Source: JBIOJB01 sp044450465
GTDB taxonomy: Bacteria > Chloroflexota > Dormibacteria > Dormibacterales > Dormibacteraceae
Assembly (NCBI GenBank): GCA_044450465.1
Contig: JBIOJB010000052.1
Coordinates: 1 to 21,420 of the forward strand
Direction: 5' to 3'
DNA: 21,420 bases
Below the pieces are notes generated by a model, which was not told the origin of the DNA, did no database searches, and worked only from the letters and a program-made list of their open reading frames with translations. Made by a program: the position numbers and the translations under genes. Positions 1 to 7,941 of the stretch are shown here, piece after piece (position 1 is the first letter of the stretch; each line of letters starts with the position of its first letter).

Positions 1-2160
1 GACATCGGCGGCACCTTCACGGACTGTTGCTTAATGCTAGACAGCGGCATCACGGTGGGCGGAAAAGCGCTGACCACTCCAGGTGATCTTGGGCGGGGAG
101 TCTTCGCCGCGCTCGAGACTGCCGCCGGTGAAGCCCGAGTTTCAGTCGGCGACTTGCTCGCTGCTTCCCATCAGACCGTGCACGGAACAACCATTGCCAC
201 GAACGCGGTCGTCGAGCGAGCAGGTGCACGAACCGGGCTCATAACAACCCGAGGCCACGGCGACGCGATCCAGATCATGCGGGGTGGAGGCCGGACGACC
301 GGGCTTCCGCCCGAGACGATGCTGCGTGCGAGCAGGACAGCGAAGCCCCGGCCAATCGTGCCGAGGCACCTCGTGAGGGAGGTAACAGAACGCGTTGACT
401 GGAAAGGCGAGGTAGTTGTCTCCCTGAATCGCGTAGAGGCGCGGCGGGCTATCGCGGAATTGGTTAACGAAGGGTGTGAAGCAATCGCCGTGAGTTTTCT
501 GTGGTCGTTCAAAAACCCAACCCACGAACGGGAGGTCGAAGCGCTTATTCGGGAGGTTCAGCCTGACGTCTACGTCAGCTGCGGGAGCGTAGTGGCGCCC
601 CTGTGGGGCGAGTACGAGCGAACCGTTGCAGCCGTTCTCAATGCCTACACCGGCCCCGTGGTCACACGCTATCTGGACGAGCTGGACAACGAGATTAAGG
701 TGATGAGACGTCGAGAGGGGGCTACCCGCCTATTCGTAATGCAGGCATCCGGCGGCGTTGCAAGTCCCGGCCGCGCAAAGCGGCAACCGGTGCGCCTCTT
801 CCAGTCGGGACCTGCAGGTGGTGTCGCGGCGTCTCAGCGCATCGGCCGCGAGCTGGGTTATCCGAACATCATCACTGCAGACGTCGGCGGGACCACCTTT
901 GACGTCGCCTTGATCGTTGGCCATGAAGCGGTGGCTCAGCGGACGATGATCGTCGACCAGTACGAATTCTTCAACCAATCTATCGACATCCGCTCGATCG
1001 GCGCGGGTGGCGGCAGCAAGATCCGCACCGACTCTGATTTGGGGACGATTCGTGTTGGACCGGACAGCGCAGGGGCATCCCCCGGCCCCGCGTGTTACGG
1101 GCGTGGCGGCGTCGAGGCGACGCTAACCGATGCCGTTCTGGTGCTGGGGTTCCTCGGTGCGGGTGCGCGCCAGGGGGTGCTTCGCCTCAACCGGGCCAAG
1201 GCGCTCGAGGCATTGGCCGCCGAGGGCAAGAAGATTGGGCTCGATCCCGTCGCTCTCGCCCAGGCAGCTGTGGCGATCGCTGAGCATCACATGGCGGAGC
1301 TCATACATCAGATCACCATTGGCCGCGGGCACGACCCCCGCGGCTTCGCGCTCTTCGCCTACGGAGGAGCAGGGCCGATTCATGCTCCTGCCCTGGCTCG
1401 AGAGCTCTCGATCTCCGAAGTCGTCGTCCCTGGCGGCGCTCTGGCCTCCGTCTGGTCGGCTTGCGGCGCCGGAGCGGCAAACTTGAGCGACGTTCACGAA
1501 CTCACAGACATCCTCAGCGAGCCGATTGAGGATAGCGCGTTGACGACGCGGCTAAGGGAGGTTCGCTCGCGCGCGGTCGAGTCGATGGTGGCTGAAGGCC
1601 TCGATCCTTCCGTCCTGACTGTGGCGCTCAGCGTTGACGCGCGCTATATGGCTCAAGTCCACGTCGTCGAGGTTCCTGTCGAGGATGTCCTCGAGCAGGA
1701 GGCAAGCGCCGAGAAAGTCTTCGCAGCATTTGACGCGAAGTACGAAGACCTCTATGGAAGAGGCGCGGGCTATTCAGACGCCGGCCGGCAGATCGTGACC
1801 TTCCGCTGCCGCGTCTGGGGTCGCCAGAGCGGGGGGCTGACAAGGCCCATGACGTTCCGGTCCGACCTCACCCGAGGTCGTGGCCGGCCAACCACTCATC
1901 GGTCACGAGAGGTCTTCTGGCCGGGGGAGAAACGGCCGCTCGCGACCGCGGTATTCGAAGGGGTTTCGGGCCTCGAACGCGATGTTGCGGTCGCGGGGCC
2001 GGCCTTAATCGAGCTCGGGACGTCGACGGTAGTCGTCTACCCTGACCAGGTCGCCTGGAAAAGTGGGTCGGGTACGTTCCACGTTGTATCTGCCAAGAGT
2101 GATCGTCTGCTTGCTCCTGGAATACTCGTCGCTACCGGTAGCCGAGTACAGCCTTCGTGA
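1..2160 (+). CDS. hyuA: Hydantoinase/oxoprolinase A subunit, 5' partial
   Basis: ATP-dependent HyuA/oxoprolinase or acetone-carboxylase beta-type subunit, which phosphorylates a lactam, imide or carbonyl substrate for the partner B subunit. The reading frame is open from base 1 and starts directly with DIGGTFTD, the N-terminal phosphate-binding motif of the family. The true start is therefore just upstream, and probably only about 5-15 residues are missing. The second actin-fold nucleotide motif, DVGGTTFDVALI, lies near base 880, and the family motif GGAGPIHAPALA near base 1365. The visible 719 residues match the usual 680-720 of HyuA. The ATG at base 34 is internal. The B subunit follows on the same strand, as is normal. 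Substrate cannot be told from sequence: hydantoins, 5-oxoproline, N-methylhydantoin and ketones are all possible for this superfamily. Confidence 0.93.
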   Translation, partial: DIGGTFTDCCLMLDSGITVGGKALTTPGDLGRGVFAALETAAGEARVSVGDLLAASHQTVHGTTIATNAVVERAGARTGLITTRGHGDAIQIMRGGGRTTGLPPETMLRASRTAKPRPIVPRHLVREVTERVDWKGEVVVSLNRVEARRAIAELVNEGCEAIAVSFLWSFKNPTHEREVEALIREVQPDVYVSCGSVVAPLWGEYERTVAAVLNAYTGPVVTRYLDELDNEIKVMRRREGATRLFVMQASGGVASPGRAKRQPVRLFQSGPAGGVAASQRIGRELGYPNIITADVGGTTFDVALIVGHEAVAQRTMIVDQYEFFNQSIDIRSIGAGGGSKIRTDSDLGTIRVGPDSAGASPGPACYGRGGVEATLTDAVLVLGFLGAGARQGVLRLNRAKALEALAAEGKKIGLDPVALAQAAVAIAEHHMAELIHQITIGRGHDPRGFALFAYGGAGPIHAPALARELSISEVVVPGGALASVWSACGAGAANLSDVHELTDILSEPIEDSALTTRLREVRSRAVESMVAEGLDPSVLTVALSVDARYMAQVHVVEVPVEDVLEQEASAEKVFAAFDAKYEDLYGRGAGYSDAGRQIVTFRCRVWGRQSGGLTRPMTFRSDLTRGRGRPTTHRSREVFWPGEKRPLATAVFEGVSGLERDVAVAGPALIELGTSTVVVYPDQVAWKSGSGTFHVVSAKSDRLLAPGILVATGSRVQPS

Positions 2161-2293
2161 ACGCGCCACGCATTGCACGCGATCGGTGTGGACCGATATT
2201 CATAGTCGCGGCGGCAGCCGGAAGGCAATCGTCGCGGTGCACGCGCCGCCTTCCACCAATGATTCGTGTCCATCGATGAAGGAGATCACCACA

Positions 2294-4396
2294 GTGCAGT
2301 CCCACGGGCAAATCGATCCCGTCACTTTCGAAGTAGTCAGGCACAGCCTTTGGAATGTCAACGTCGAGCACGGAATGACGCTCGCTCGTGTCTCGGGATC
2401 GCCAATCGCAGTCTACGCTCACGATTTCAACCCTGCGCTGCTCACGGCGAGCGGCGAATGGGTCTACACCGGGGCCTTTCTGCAAGTACTCTCCGCGGCG
2501 TGCGAGTCGGCCGTGAAGTGGATCATCGCGCACTACGCGGAGAATCCCGGCATCAACGAAGGCGATTTCTTCCTCACGAACGACCCGTGGATCGGTGCAA
2601 TGCATCAGCAGGACGTCAACATCCTCCACCCTGTCTTCTACGAAGGCGGGGTCTTCTGTTGGGTGGGGAACTCGCTGCACCAATACGACCTCGGCGGGGA
2701 GAACCCGGGAAGCTTCTGCCCGAATGCGAACGACGTCTTCAGTGAATCCGTTCCAATACCGCCGATCAAAATCGTCGAGCGTGAAGTGATGCGAGACGAC
2801 CTCGAGCGGATGTACGTGCGTCGCTCGCGGCTGCCGAAGCTAGTCTCTCTGGACCTTCGTGCGCAGATTGCGGCGTGCCGATCAGCGAGATTGCGCATCC
2901 TCGAAGTCATCGCTCGCTACGGGGCCGAGACGGTGCAGGCGGTGATGACGAAGATCACCGATGACGCCGAGCGAGTCTTTTTGCAGCGAATGGGCCTCGT
3001 CCCCGACGGAACTTGGTCGGAGTTGAACTACCTCCAGATCGCGCATCGGGGAGACCGGAGCGTCTATCCGGTACGTCTCACCGCCGAGAAGAAGGGCACG
3101 GAGCTCTACTTCCGCAACGAAGGTACGCACCCACAGGTCGGGTCCTTAAACAACACTGTGCTCGGCTGGCGGGGCGGAATCATGACCGCGATCAATCAGA
3201 TCTTCCTCTTCGACCAGATGTGCGCGATCGGCGGCGGTTTGCGGCACATCCACTTTGACCACACACCAGGCTTGATCACGTGCGCCGATTTTCCCGCATC
3301 TGTCAGCTGCGCACCTCCCACCGCGACGCTCCTCACCCAAGGCCAAGCGCTGCGATGTCTGTCCCGGATGATCTCTGGGTCGGCCGAACTGTGGAGGGAG
3401 GCGAATGCTCCGTATGCGGCGACGCAGTTTCCAATCGTCTCATTCGAGGGCCTCGACCAGCGAGGGGATCCCGCAGCTGGAATCTTGCTCGATCCGATGA
3501 CGGGCGGTCTGGGGGCGTTCGCTGATCACGACGGCGTCGACTCGGCTGGATTTCCGCCAGACCCGATGTCGATGGCGCCGAACGTCGAGTTCAACGAGCA
3601 ATCCATCCCGATGCTCTACCTCTACCGCCGCGAACTCATGGATTCCGGCGGCGCGGGCAAGTATCGCGGAGGAAACTCATGTGTTCAAGCTTTCGTCTTA
3701 CACGACACGGAACGTCTGCTCCTGAGCGTTACTGGTTCCGGAGTCGCTCTGCCTTCGAGCCTGGGCCTTTGGGGTGGCTATCCGGGCTGTCCTACGCGCT
3801 ACACGATGGTTGAGCAGAGCAATGTGAGAGAGATGCTAAAGAGCGGCGCGATCCCGGGCGACGTTGCGGATATCTCAGGTCAACGATACTTGCTGCCGAC
3901 CGGCCAGGAGAGTATCGAAATGGATAAAGACTGCATCCTGGAGTTTTGGAGCAGTGGCAGTGGAGGCTATGGCGACCCACTTGAGCGGGATAAGCGGCAA
4001 GTGAGAGAGGACCTGAGGGAAGGGCGTATCTCGCAGCGCACTGCCAAGCTCCTGTACGGCTTGGCGGTCGAAAACGCCGAACTGGATCGCCCGTCAAGCG
4101 ACGGCGAAGAAGAGAGACTACGAGTCGGTGCGAGTGAAGCGCCCGTGGTTCCGACCGTATCAATGGGCAACGGCCGGTTCAAATGCCAGCGGTGTGAATC
4201 ATCGCTCGGCGACGCTGCCGATTACCACGTTGGCGCCGCCGTCCAGGAGGTCACATTGACATCCGTATGCCCTCTCGCTCTCGATCCGGCGCAGTACGTC
4301 GACGACGCACCATCGCTCGTTCGCTACGCGTGCCCGACCTGCGGCGCCCTGCTCGATATCGCCTTCGGTCCAGTGGGTGCGCAGGGACCGAGATGA
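2294..4396 (+). CDS. hyuB: Hydantoinase/oxoprolinase B subunit with gamma-like Cys-rich C-terminal tail
   Basis: Partner of the A subunit and the probable metal-containing catalytic half of a HyuAB or ketone-carboxylase-like complex. The family N-terminus IDPVTFEVVRHSL is present. It is followed by NDPWIGAMHQQDV and HQYDLGG, which correspond to the metal-binding region; one of the two adjacent histidines usual in HHADIGG is Gln here. After the HyuB body comes a tail of about 75 residues with C631-x2-C634, C659 and C680-x2-C683. This resembles the separate gamma subunit of acetone carboxylase and suggests a fused zinc-ribbon-like domain. I chose GTG 2294 because AAGGAG (2279-2284) lies 9 nt upstream. 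The in-frame ATG 2276 is possible but has no Shine-Dalgarno. The stop overlaps the next start as ATGA (4393-4396), so the two are probably translationally coupled. Confidence 0.9.
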   Translation: MQSHGQIDPVTFEVVRHSLWNVNVEHGMTLARVSGSPIAVYAHDFNPALLTASGEWVYTGAFLQVLSAACESAVKWIIAHYAENPGINEGDFFLTNDPWIGAMHQQDVNILHPVFYEGGVFCWVGNSLHQYDLGGENPGSFCPNANDVFSESVPIPPIKIVEREVMRDDLERMYVRRSRLPKLVSLDLRAQIAACRSARLRILEVIARYGAETVQAVMTKITDDAERVFLQRMGLVPDGTWSELNYLQIAHRGDRSVYPVRLTAEKKGTELYFRNEGTHPQVGSLNNTVLGWRGGIMTAINQIFLFDQMCAIGGGLRHIHFDHTPGLITCADFPASVSCAPPTATLLTQGQALRCLSRMISGSAELWREANAPYAATQFPIVSFEGLDQRGDPAAGILLDPMTGGLGAFADHDGVDSAGFPPDPMSMAPNVEFNEQSIPMLYLYRRELMDSGGAGKYRGGNSCVQAFVLHDTERLLLSVTGSGVALPSSLGLWGGYPGCPTRYTMVEQSNVREMLKSGAIPGDVADISGQRYLLPTGQESIEMDKDCILEFWSSGSGGYGDPLERDKRQVREDLREGRISQRTAKLLYGLAVENAELDRPSSDGEEERLRVGASEAPVVPTVSMGNGRFKCQRCESSLGDAADYHVGAAVQEVTLTSVCPLALDPAQYVDDAPSLVRYACPTCGALLDIAFGPVGAQGPR

Positions 4397-5196
4397 GTCC
4401 GCCGCGCGTCGACCCGGCAGCCCTGCTCGGCATGAAGCGCGAGGGTCGGAAGATCGTCGTCCTCACCGCGTACGACGCGCCGATCGGCGCCCTCGTCGAC
4501 AGAGCCGGCGCCGACATCATCATCGTGGGCGACTCTCTTGCGCTTTTCGTACTTGGGCAAGACTCGACTCTGTCGGTAACGGTCGATCAGATGATCCATC
4601 ATGCAGCGGCCGTTCGCCGAGGTGTAGTGCGTGCGATGGTCGTTGGCGATCTTCCCTACGGAAGCTACGAGGCAAGCCCCGGAGATGCGATTCGAGTTGC
4701 CGGGCGGCTACTGAACGAGGGCGGGGTCGACGCGGTGAAGATCCCGGCGACGCCCGCTCTCGTGCCTACTGTTGGAGCGGTCGCAAAAGCCGGCATCCCT
4801 GTCCTTGCCCACCTCGTGCCGAGCACGGTCGCGGGGACGACGCTGGATAGCTTCGAGCCCACCGGCCAGACCGCCAAAGAGGCCGATGCCATCGAAATGA
4901 CCTCCCTCGAGTTTGAGGCTGCTGGCGCATTCGCGGTCCTTCTTGAAACGGTCGAGGCGGCGGTGGCGCGGCGCGTCCGTGCGGCTCTCACGGTACCGGT
5001 GATCGGTTTTGGCTCCGGTCCTGATTGCGACGGCCAGGTCGGCTCGACCTATCACGTGCTGGGTTTGGCACCGGCCCGCCCTCCATTCATGCGCGAGTAC
5101 GCAGATCTCTCGGCAGCCGCGCTCCGGGCGCTCTCCGCCTTCTCGGCCGATGTCATATCGAAAAGCTTTCCCTCAAGCTCGGAGCGCCTGTCTTGA
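4393..5196 (+). CDS. Divergent PanB-like (ketopantoate hydroxymethyltransferase family) aldolase
   Basis: 267 residues, the normal length of PanB, a TIM-barrel Mg2+ enzyme of the PEP mutase/isocitrate lyase superfamily that adds a hydroxymethyl group to 2-oxoisovalerate. Visible PanB motifs are LTAYDAP, VGDSL (D47), LGQDSTLSVTVDQMIHH, VVGDLPYGSY (D86), VDAVK (K116), the general-base region FAVLLET (E185) and GSGPDCDGQV. The usual K-L-E-G-G is KIPAT here, so the second metal ligand (Glu114 in E. coli) is Pro118. The GHLGLTPQ motif is replaced by AHLVPSTV. These changes, and a catabolic neighbourhood without panC or panD, argue for another substrate. The ATG overlaps the hyuB stop, and AGGGA lies 5 nt upstream. 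Family assignment is firm; function is open. Confidence 0.85.
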   Translation: MSPPRVDPAALLGMKREGRKIVVLTAYDAPIGALVDRAGADIIIVGDSLALFVLGQDSTLSVTVDQMIHHAAAVRRGVVRAMVVGDLPYGSYEASPGDAIRVAGRLLNEGGVDAVKIPATPALVPTVGAVAKAGIPVLAHLVPSTVAGTTLDSFEPTGQTAKEADAIEMTSLEFEAAGAFAVLLETVEAAVARRVRAALTVPVIGFGSGPDCDGQVGSTYHVLGLAPARPPFMREYADLSAAALRALSAFSADVISKSFPSSSERLS

Positions 5197-5245
5197 CAAG
5201 AGATGGATCGGCACCGGCCGGACCCCCGGCTCCGGGAGCCCGAAC

Positions 5246-5788
5246 GTGACGGAGGCGCGCAAGAAGGGACGCAAGGTGGTGATCACGACCGGCGGGAGCG
5301 CTAAGCCGATACCGTGGCCGCTCTCTCAGGGGATTAGGGTCGAAGAGACCCTCTTCATCGCTGGCCAGGTGGCGCTTGACGAAAACCTCAAGCTCGTCGG
5401 CGCCGGAGATGCAAGGGCACAGGCTCGCCAGGTTTGGAAGAACATTGATGCTGTCGTAACTGCGGCGGGCGGGCGGCTTGAAGACGTGGTCAAAGTGGTC
5501 ACGTATGTCGTCGACTTCGCGCATGGCGAAGCGATCCATGACGTGAGGAGGGAGATGTTCCCAAACGGCGATTTTCCGGCGGCAACCATGATTCAGGTGG
5601 AGAAGCTCGGCCTGCCCGGCTTGCTGCTTGAGACGGACGCGGTCGCGGTGATCGGTTGCTCCGACAGATACATGGGCGACCGCGCGGCGGCCGCAAATGC
5701 CGCAGTTCGAGCATACGGTTCACGCGCGCGCGCGAGTGGAAGCCGACGAACTCAGGGAAGGAAACCGATGGGAAACTCAGCAAGATGA
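5246..5788 (+). CDS. RidA/YjgF-like family protein with C-terminal extension
   Basis: 180 residues. The core of about 130 shows the Rid fold signature: FIAGQVALD, then QVWKNIDAVVTAAGGRLEDVVKVVTYV, FPNGDFPAATMIQV and ETDAVAV. In imine/enamine deaminases of this family the segment is PAR with a catalytic Arg (Arg105 of E. coli RidA). Here it is PAA, so classical 2-aminoacrylate deamination is unlikely. The Glu of the EIEAIAV region is kept. About 40 extra Ala/Arg-rich residues follow the core. I chose GTG 5246 because GGGAG (5234-5238) lies 7 nt upstream and the core begins about 30 residues later. A 5-bp stem (GGCTC 5228-5232 with GAGCC 5236-5240) would cover this ribosome site, but such stems are common in GC-rich DNA. 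Likely a substrate-processing or scavenging partner of the hyu genes. Confidence 0.8.
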   Translation: MTEARKKGRKVVITTGGSAKPIPWPLSQGIRVEETLFIAGQVALDENLKLVGAGDARAQARQVWKNIDAVVTAAGGRLEDVVKVVTYVVDFAHGEAIHDVRREMFPNGDFPAATMIQVEKLGLPGLLLETDAVAVIGCSDRYMGDRAAAANAAVRAYGSRARASGSRRTQGRKPMGNSAR

Positions 5789-5801
5789 TGGAGGGGTGAC
5801 A

Positions 5802-7814
5802 GTGCCTGCAGTTCAAGGAAATATGAGTCGTGAGAGTTCGGCGCCACTTTTTCGCCATTTGCTAACACCGATCAAGGTCGGATCGTTCGAGCTGAAGAAC
5901 CGCGTCGTGTTCCTGCCACATTGTGTGATGTACGCCAAGAACCACCTCCCGAGCGAAGAGGAGATCCACTACTACCGGGAGCGCGCCCACGGCGGAGCTG
6001 CGCTGATCGTGTGGGGAAGCCAGTCAGTTCAGCGCGGAAGCACTCTCGGCGCCGATATCTATGCCTGCGACGCAGCAGTGAGGCCGGGCTATCGCGCTGT
6101 GGCCGACGCCGTCCACGAAGCTGGAACGCGCATCGTCGCGCAACTGACTCACTACGGAAACCAAAGCATGACAGGCTCGACGCTGGCAATGGACGACTGG
6201 GCGCCAATGCTAGCGCCGAGCGACAAGGAGGACGACTTCATCGGCGTCACGCCCAAGGTGATGGACGGCGGTGACATCGAAGCAGTCATCCACGCGTTTG
6301 CGACCTCCGCTGAAAATGTGGCGGCTGGAGGTCTTGACGGCGTCGAACTACAAGCAGGTCACACGGGCCTGCTCCGGCAATTCTTGTCTCCCTACAGCAA
6401 CACGCGGACGGATGCCTACGGCGGCGATCTCAATGGGAGGCTTCGATTTCTCCGAGAAGTGATCGCCGCGGTCAGGGAAGCGCTCGGCAAGGACCTCCTG
6501 CTCGGGTTGCGATTGTGCTGCGACGAGCACCTTCCATCTGGCATCAATGTGTCGATGGCGGCGGAGATCGCGAGGGAAGTGGAACGCCTTGGAATGGTTG
6601 ACTACCTGTCGAGCGATATCGGCGTCCTCGCCACGCCCGAGGTTATGAATGCTCCGATGACGACTCCTGCGGGCTACGCCCTCTACACGGCAGTTGCATT
6701 AAAGAAAGCCACGAACCTCCCGGTGATCGCCTTCGGGCGAATCACGCAGGCGGGCCATGCGGAGCAGATCCTCGCACGTGGGAACGCCGACCTAATCGGA
6801 TTCGCGCGGCAACTAATCTGCGACCCGTACACGATCCGCAAGATCGAGGAAGGGCGCAGCGATGAGGTCCGCTACTGCATGGGCTGTAACCAAGCCTGCT
6901 TCGGGCGCGTCTGGCGTGGGCTTCCGATCTCATGCACGCACAACCCAGCTGCGGGGCGTGAGCAGGAGTGGGGCGTCGGAACCCTGAGCCCAAGTTCGCG
7001 CCCACGGCGCGTGCTTGTTGTCGGCGGCGGTCCCGCTGGCATGAAGGTTGCAGAGGTTGCTGCGCTCCGCGGCCACCACGTCGTCCTTGCCGATCGGTCG
7101 CCATGGCTCGGTGGCAGGGTCCGCGCGTTGTCGGAAATGCCGGGGCGAGAGGGCTTTGGCGAATGCATTCTCTATCTGGAGAAGGCGCTGAAGCGACTCG
7201 CCGTGGATGTGCGACTTGACTGGAACATAACTAGTGACATGTTCGCCGACGAATTCGACGCAGTCGTTATAGCGACAGGCTCAACGCCACGCCTGCCAGA
7301 GATCTTCGAAGGCATGGCCTACGACTTCCCTGTCCATACGGCGGCCGATGTGATGGCGGAGAAAACTCCACTCGAAGGCCACATCGTCGTCGTCAACTAC
7401 GAGCGGTTCTGGGCGGCACCGACCATCATTAACTACCTCTTGAGGCGAGGCTGCCGCATCACAGTTGCGAGTGTGGGCGGAGCGGTGGCGCCCGACATCG
7501 ATGTCCCCAACCAGGAGGTGCTCGCCTCGAAACTCGAGTCTGCAACTGTAGCCGTGCTTGCCGGAGTCGTGCCCTCTGCCGTCGACGGCAGACGTATCTC
7601 TTTCAGCGGCCGCGCTGGGACGACTACGGTCAGCGACATCGATGGTGTCGTTGTCGCGGCAGGAGCCAAACCCGCGAATACGCTGGTCGAAGCGTTTGCG
7701 GCGACTAACGGCCGTCACGCTGCACTCGAGGTTCACGTGATCGGCGACGCCCTAGTTCCACGACAGGTGGATCACGCAATCGTGGATGGCGAGCGGATCG
7801 GGAGAGCAGTTTGA
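5802..7814 (+). CDS. FadH/old-yellow-enzyme family NADH:flavin oxidoreductase (FMN, 4Fe-4S, FAD)
   Basis: 670 residues, like 2,4-dienoyl-CoA reductase and trimethylamine dehydrogenase. The N-terminal FMN barrel starts with LLTPIKVGSFELKNRVV. The 4Fe-4S site C359-x2-C362-x3-C366-x11-C378 has the same spacing as E. coli FadH. The C-terminal dinucleotide-binding fold starts at VLVVGGGPAGM (residue 404). In the active-site segment, usually HGAHGYLIHQF, the sequence is Q184-A-G-H187-T-G189-LLRQF: the first His is Gln and the proton-donating Tyr is Gly. Simple enoate or dienoyl-CoA reduction with that Tyr is therefore doubtful. GTG 5802 has GGAGG (5790-5794) at 7 nt; ATG 5823 is an alternative with a poorly spaced site. 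Last gene of the plus-strand block, 13 nt after the RidA-like gene. Confidence 0.9.
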   Translation: MPAVQGNMSRESSAPLFRHLLTPIKVGSFELKNRVVFLPHCVMYAKNHLPSEEEIHYYRERAHGGAALIVWGSQSVQRGSTLGADIYACDAAVRPGYRAVADAVHEAGTRIVAQLTHYGNQSMTGSTLAMDDWAPMLAPSDKEDDFIGVTPKVMDGGDIEAVIHAFATSAENVAAGGLDGVELQAGHTGLLRQFLSPYSNTRTDAYGGDLNGRLRFLREVIAAVREALGKDLLLGLRLCCDEHLPSGINVSMAAEIAREVERLGMVDYLSSDIGVLATPEVMNAPMTTPAGYALYTAVALKKATNLPVIAFGRITQAGHAEQILARGNADLIGFARQLICDPYTIRKIEEGRSDEVRYCMGCNQACFGRVWRGLPISCTHNPAAGREQEWGVGTLSPSSRPRRVLVVGGGPAGMKVAEVAALRGHHVVLADRSPWLGGRVRALSEMPGREGFGECILYLEKALKRLAVDVRLDWNITSDMFADEFDAVVIATGSTPRLPEIFEGMAYDFPVHTAADVMAEKTPLEGHIVVVNYERFWAAPTIINYLLRRGCRITVASVGGAVAPDIDVPNQEVLASKLESATVAVLAGVVPSAVDGRRISFSGRAGTTTVSDIDGVVVAAGAKPANTLVEAFAATNGRHAALEVHVIGDALVPRQVDHAIVDGERIGRAV

Positions 7815-7831
7815 TCCGGTGCGCCTGACGG

Positions 7832-7839
7832 CATTAGTC
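7832..7839. repeat. Left target-site duplication of the IS
   Basis: CATTAGTC immediately left of the IS end, repeated exactly at 8966-8973. It is an 8-bp direct repeat made on insertion. Confidence 0.9.
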
Positions 7840-7864
7840 TGTCCTCTCTCCGAGTAGACGCGAC
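7840..7864 (+). repeat. Left terminal inverted repeat of the IS
   Basis: Begins TGTCCTCTCTCCGAG. It pairs with the right end (8941-8965) at 20 of 25 positions, with the first 9 bases identical. Confidence 0.9.
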
Positions 7865-7941
7865 ACCTGGAGACTCTTCCAGGTAAGACGCGGCGGCGCC
7901 ATTCTGTGGGTACTTCACCACCCCCAGAGGAGGCGCCACCT

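Noticed and set aside
4393..5196. Calling this gene panB for pantothenate synthesis
   Set aside because: A metal-ligand Glu and the GLTPQ motif are missing and there is no panC or panD nearby.
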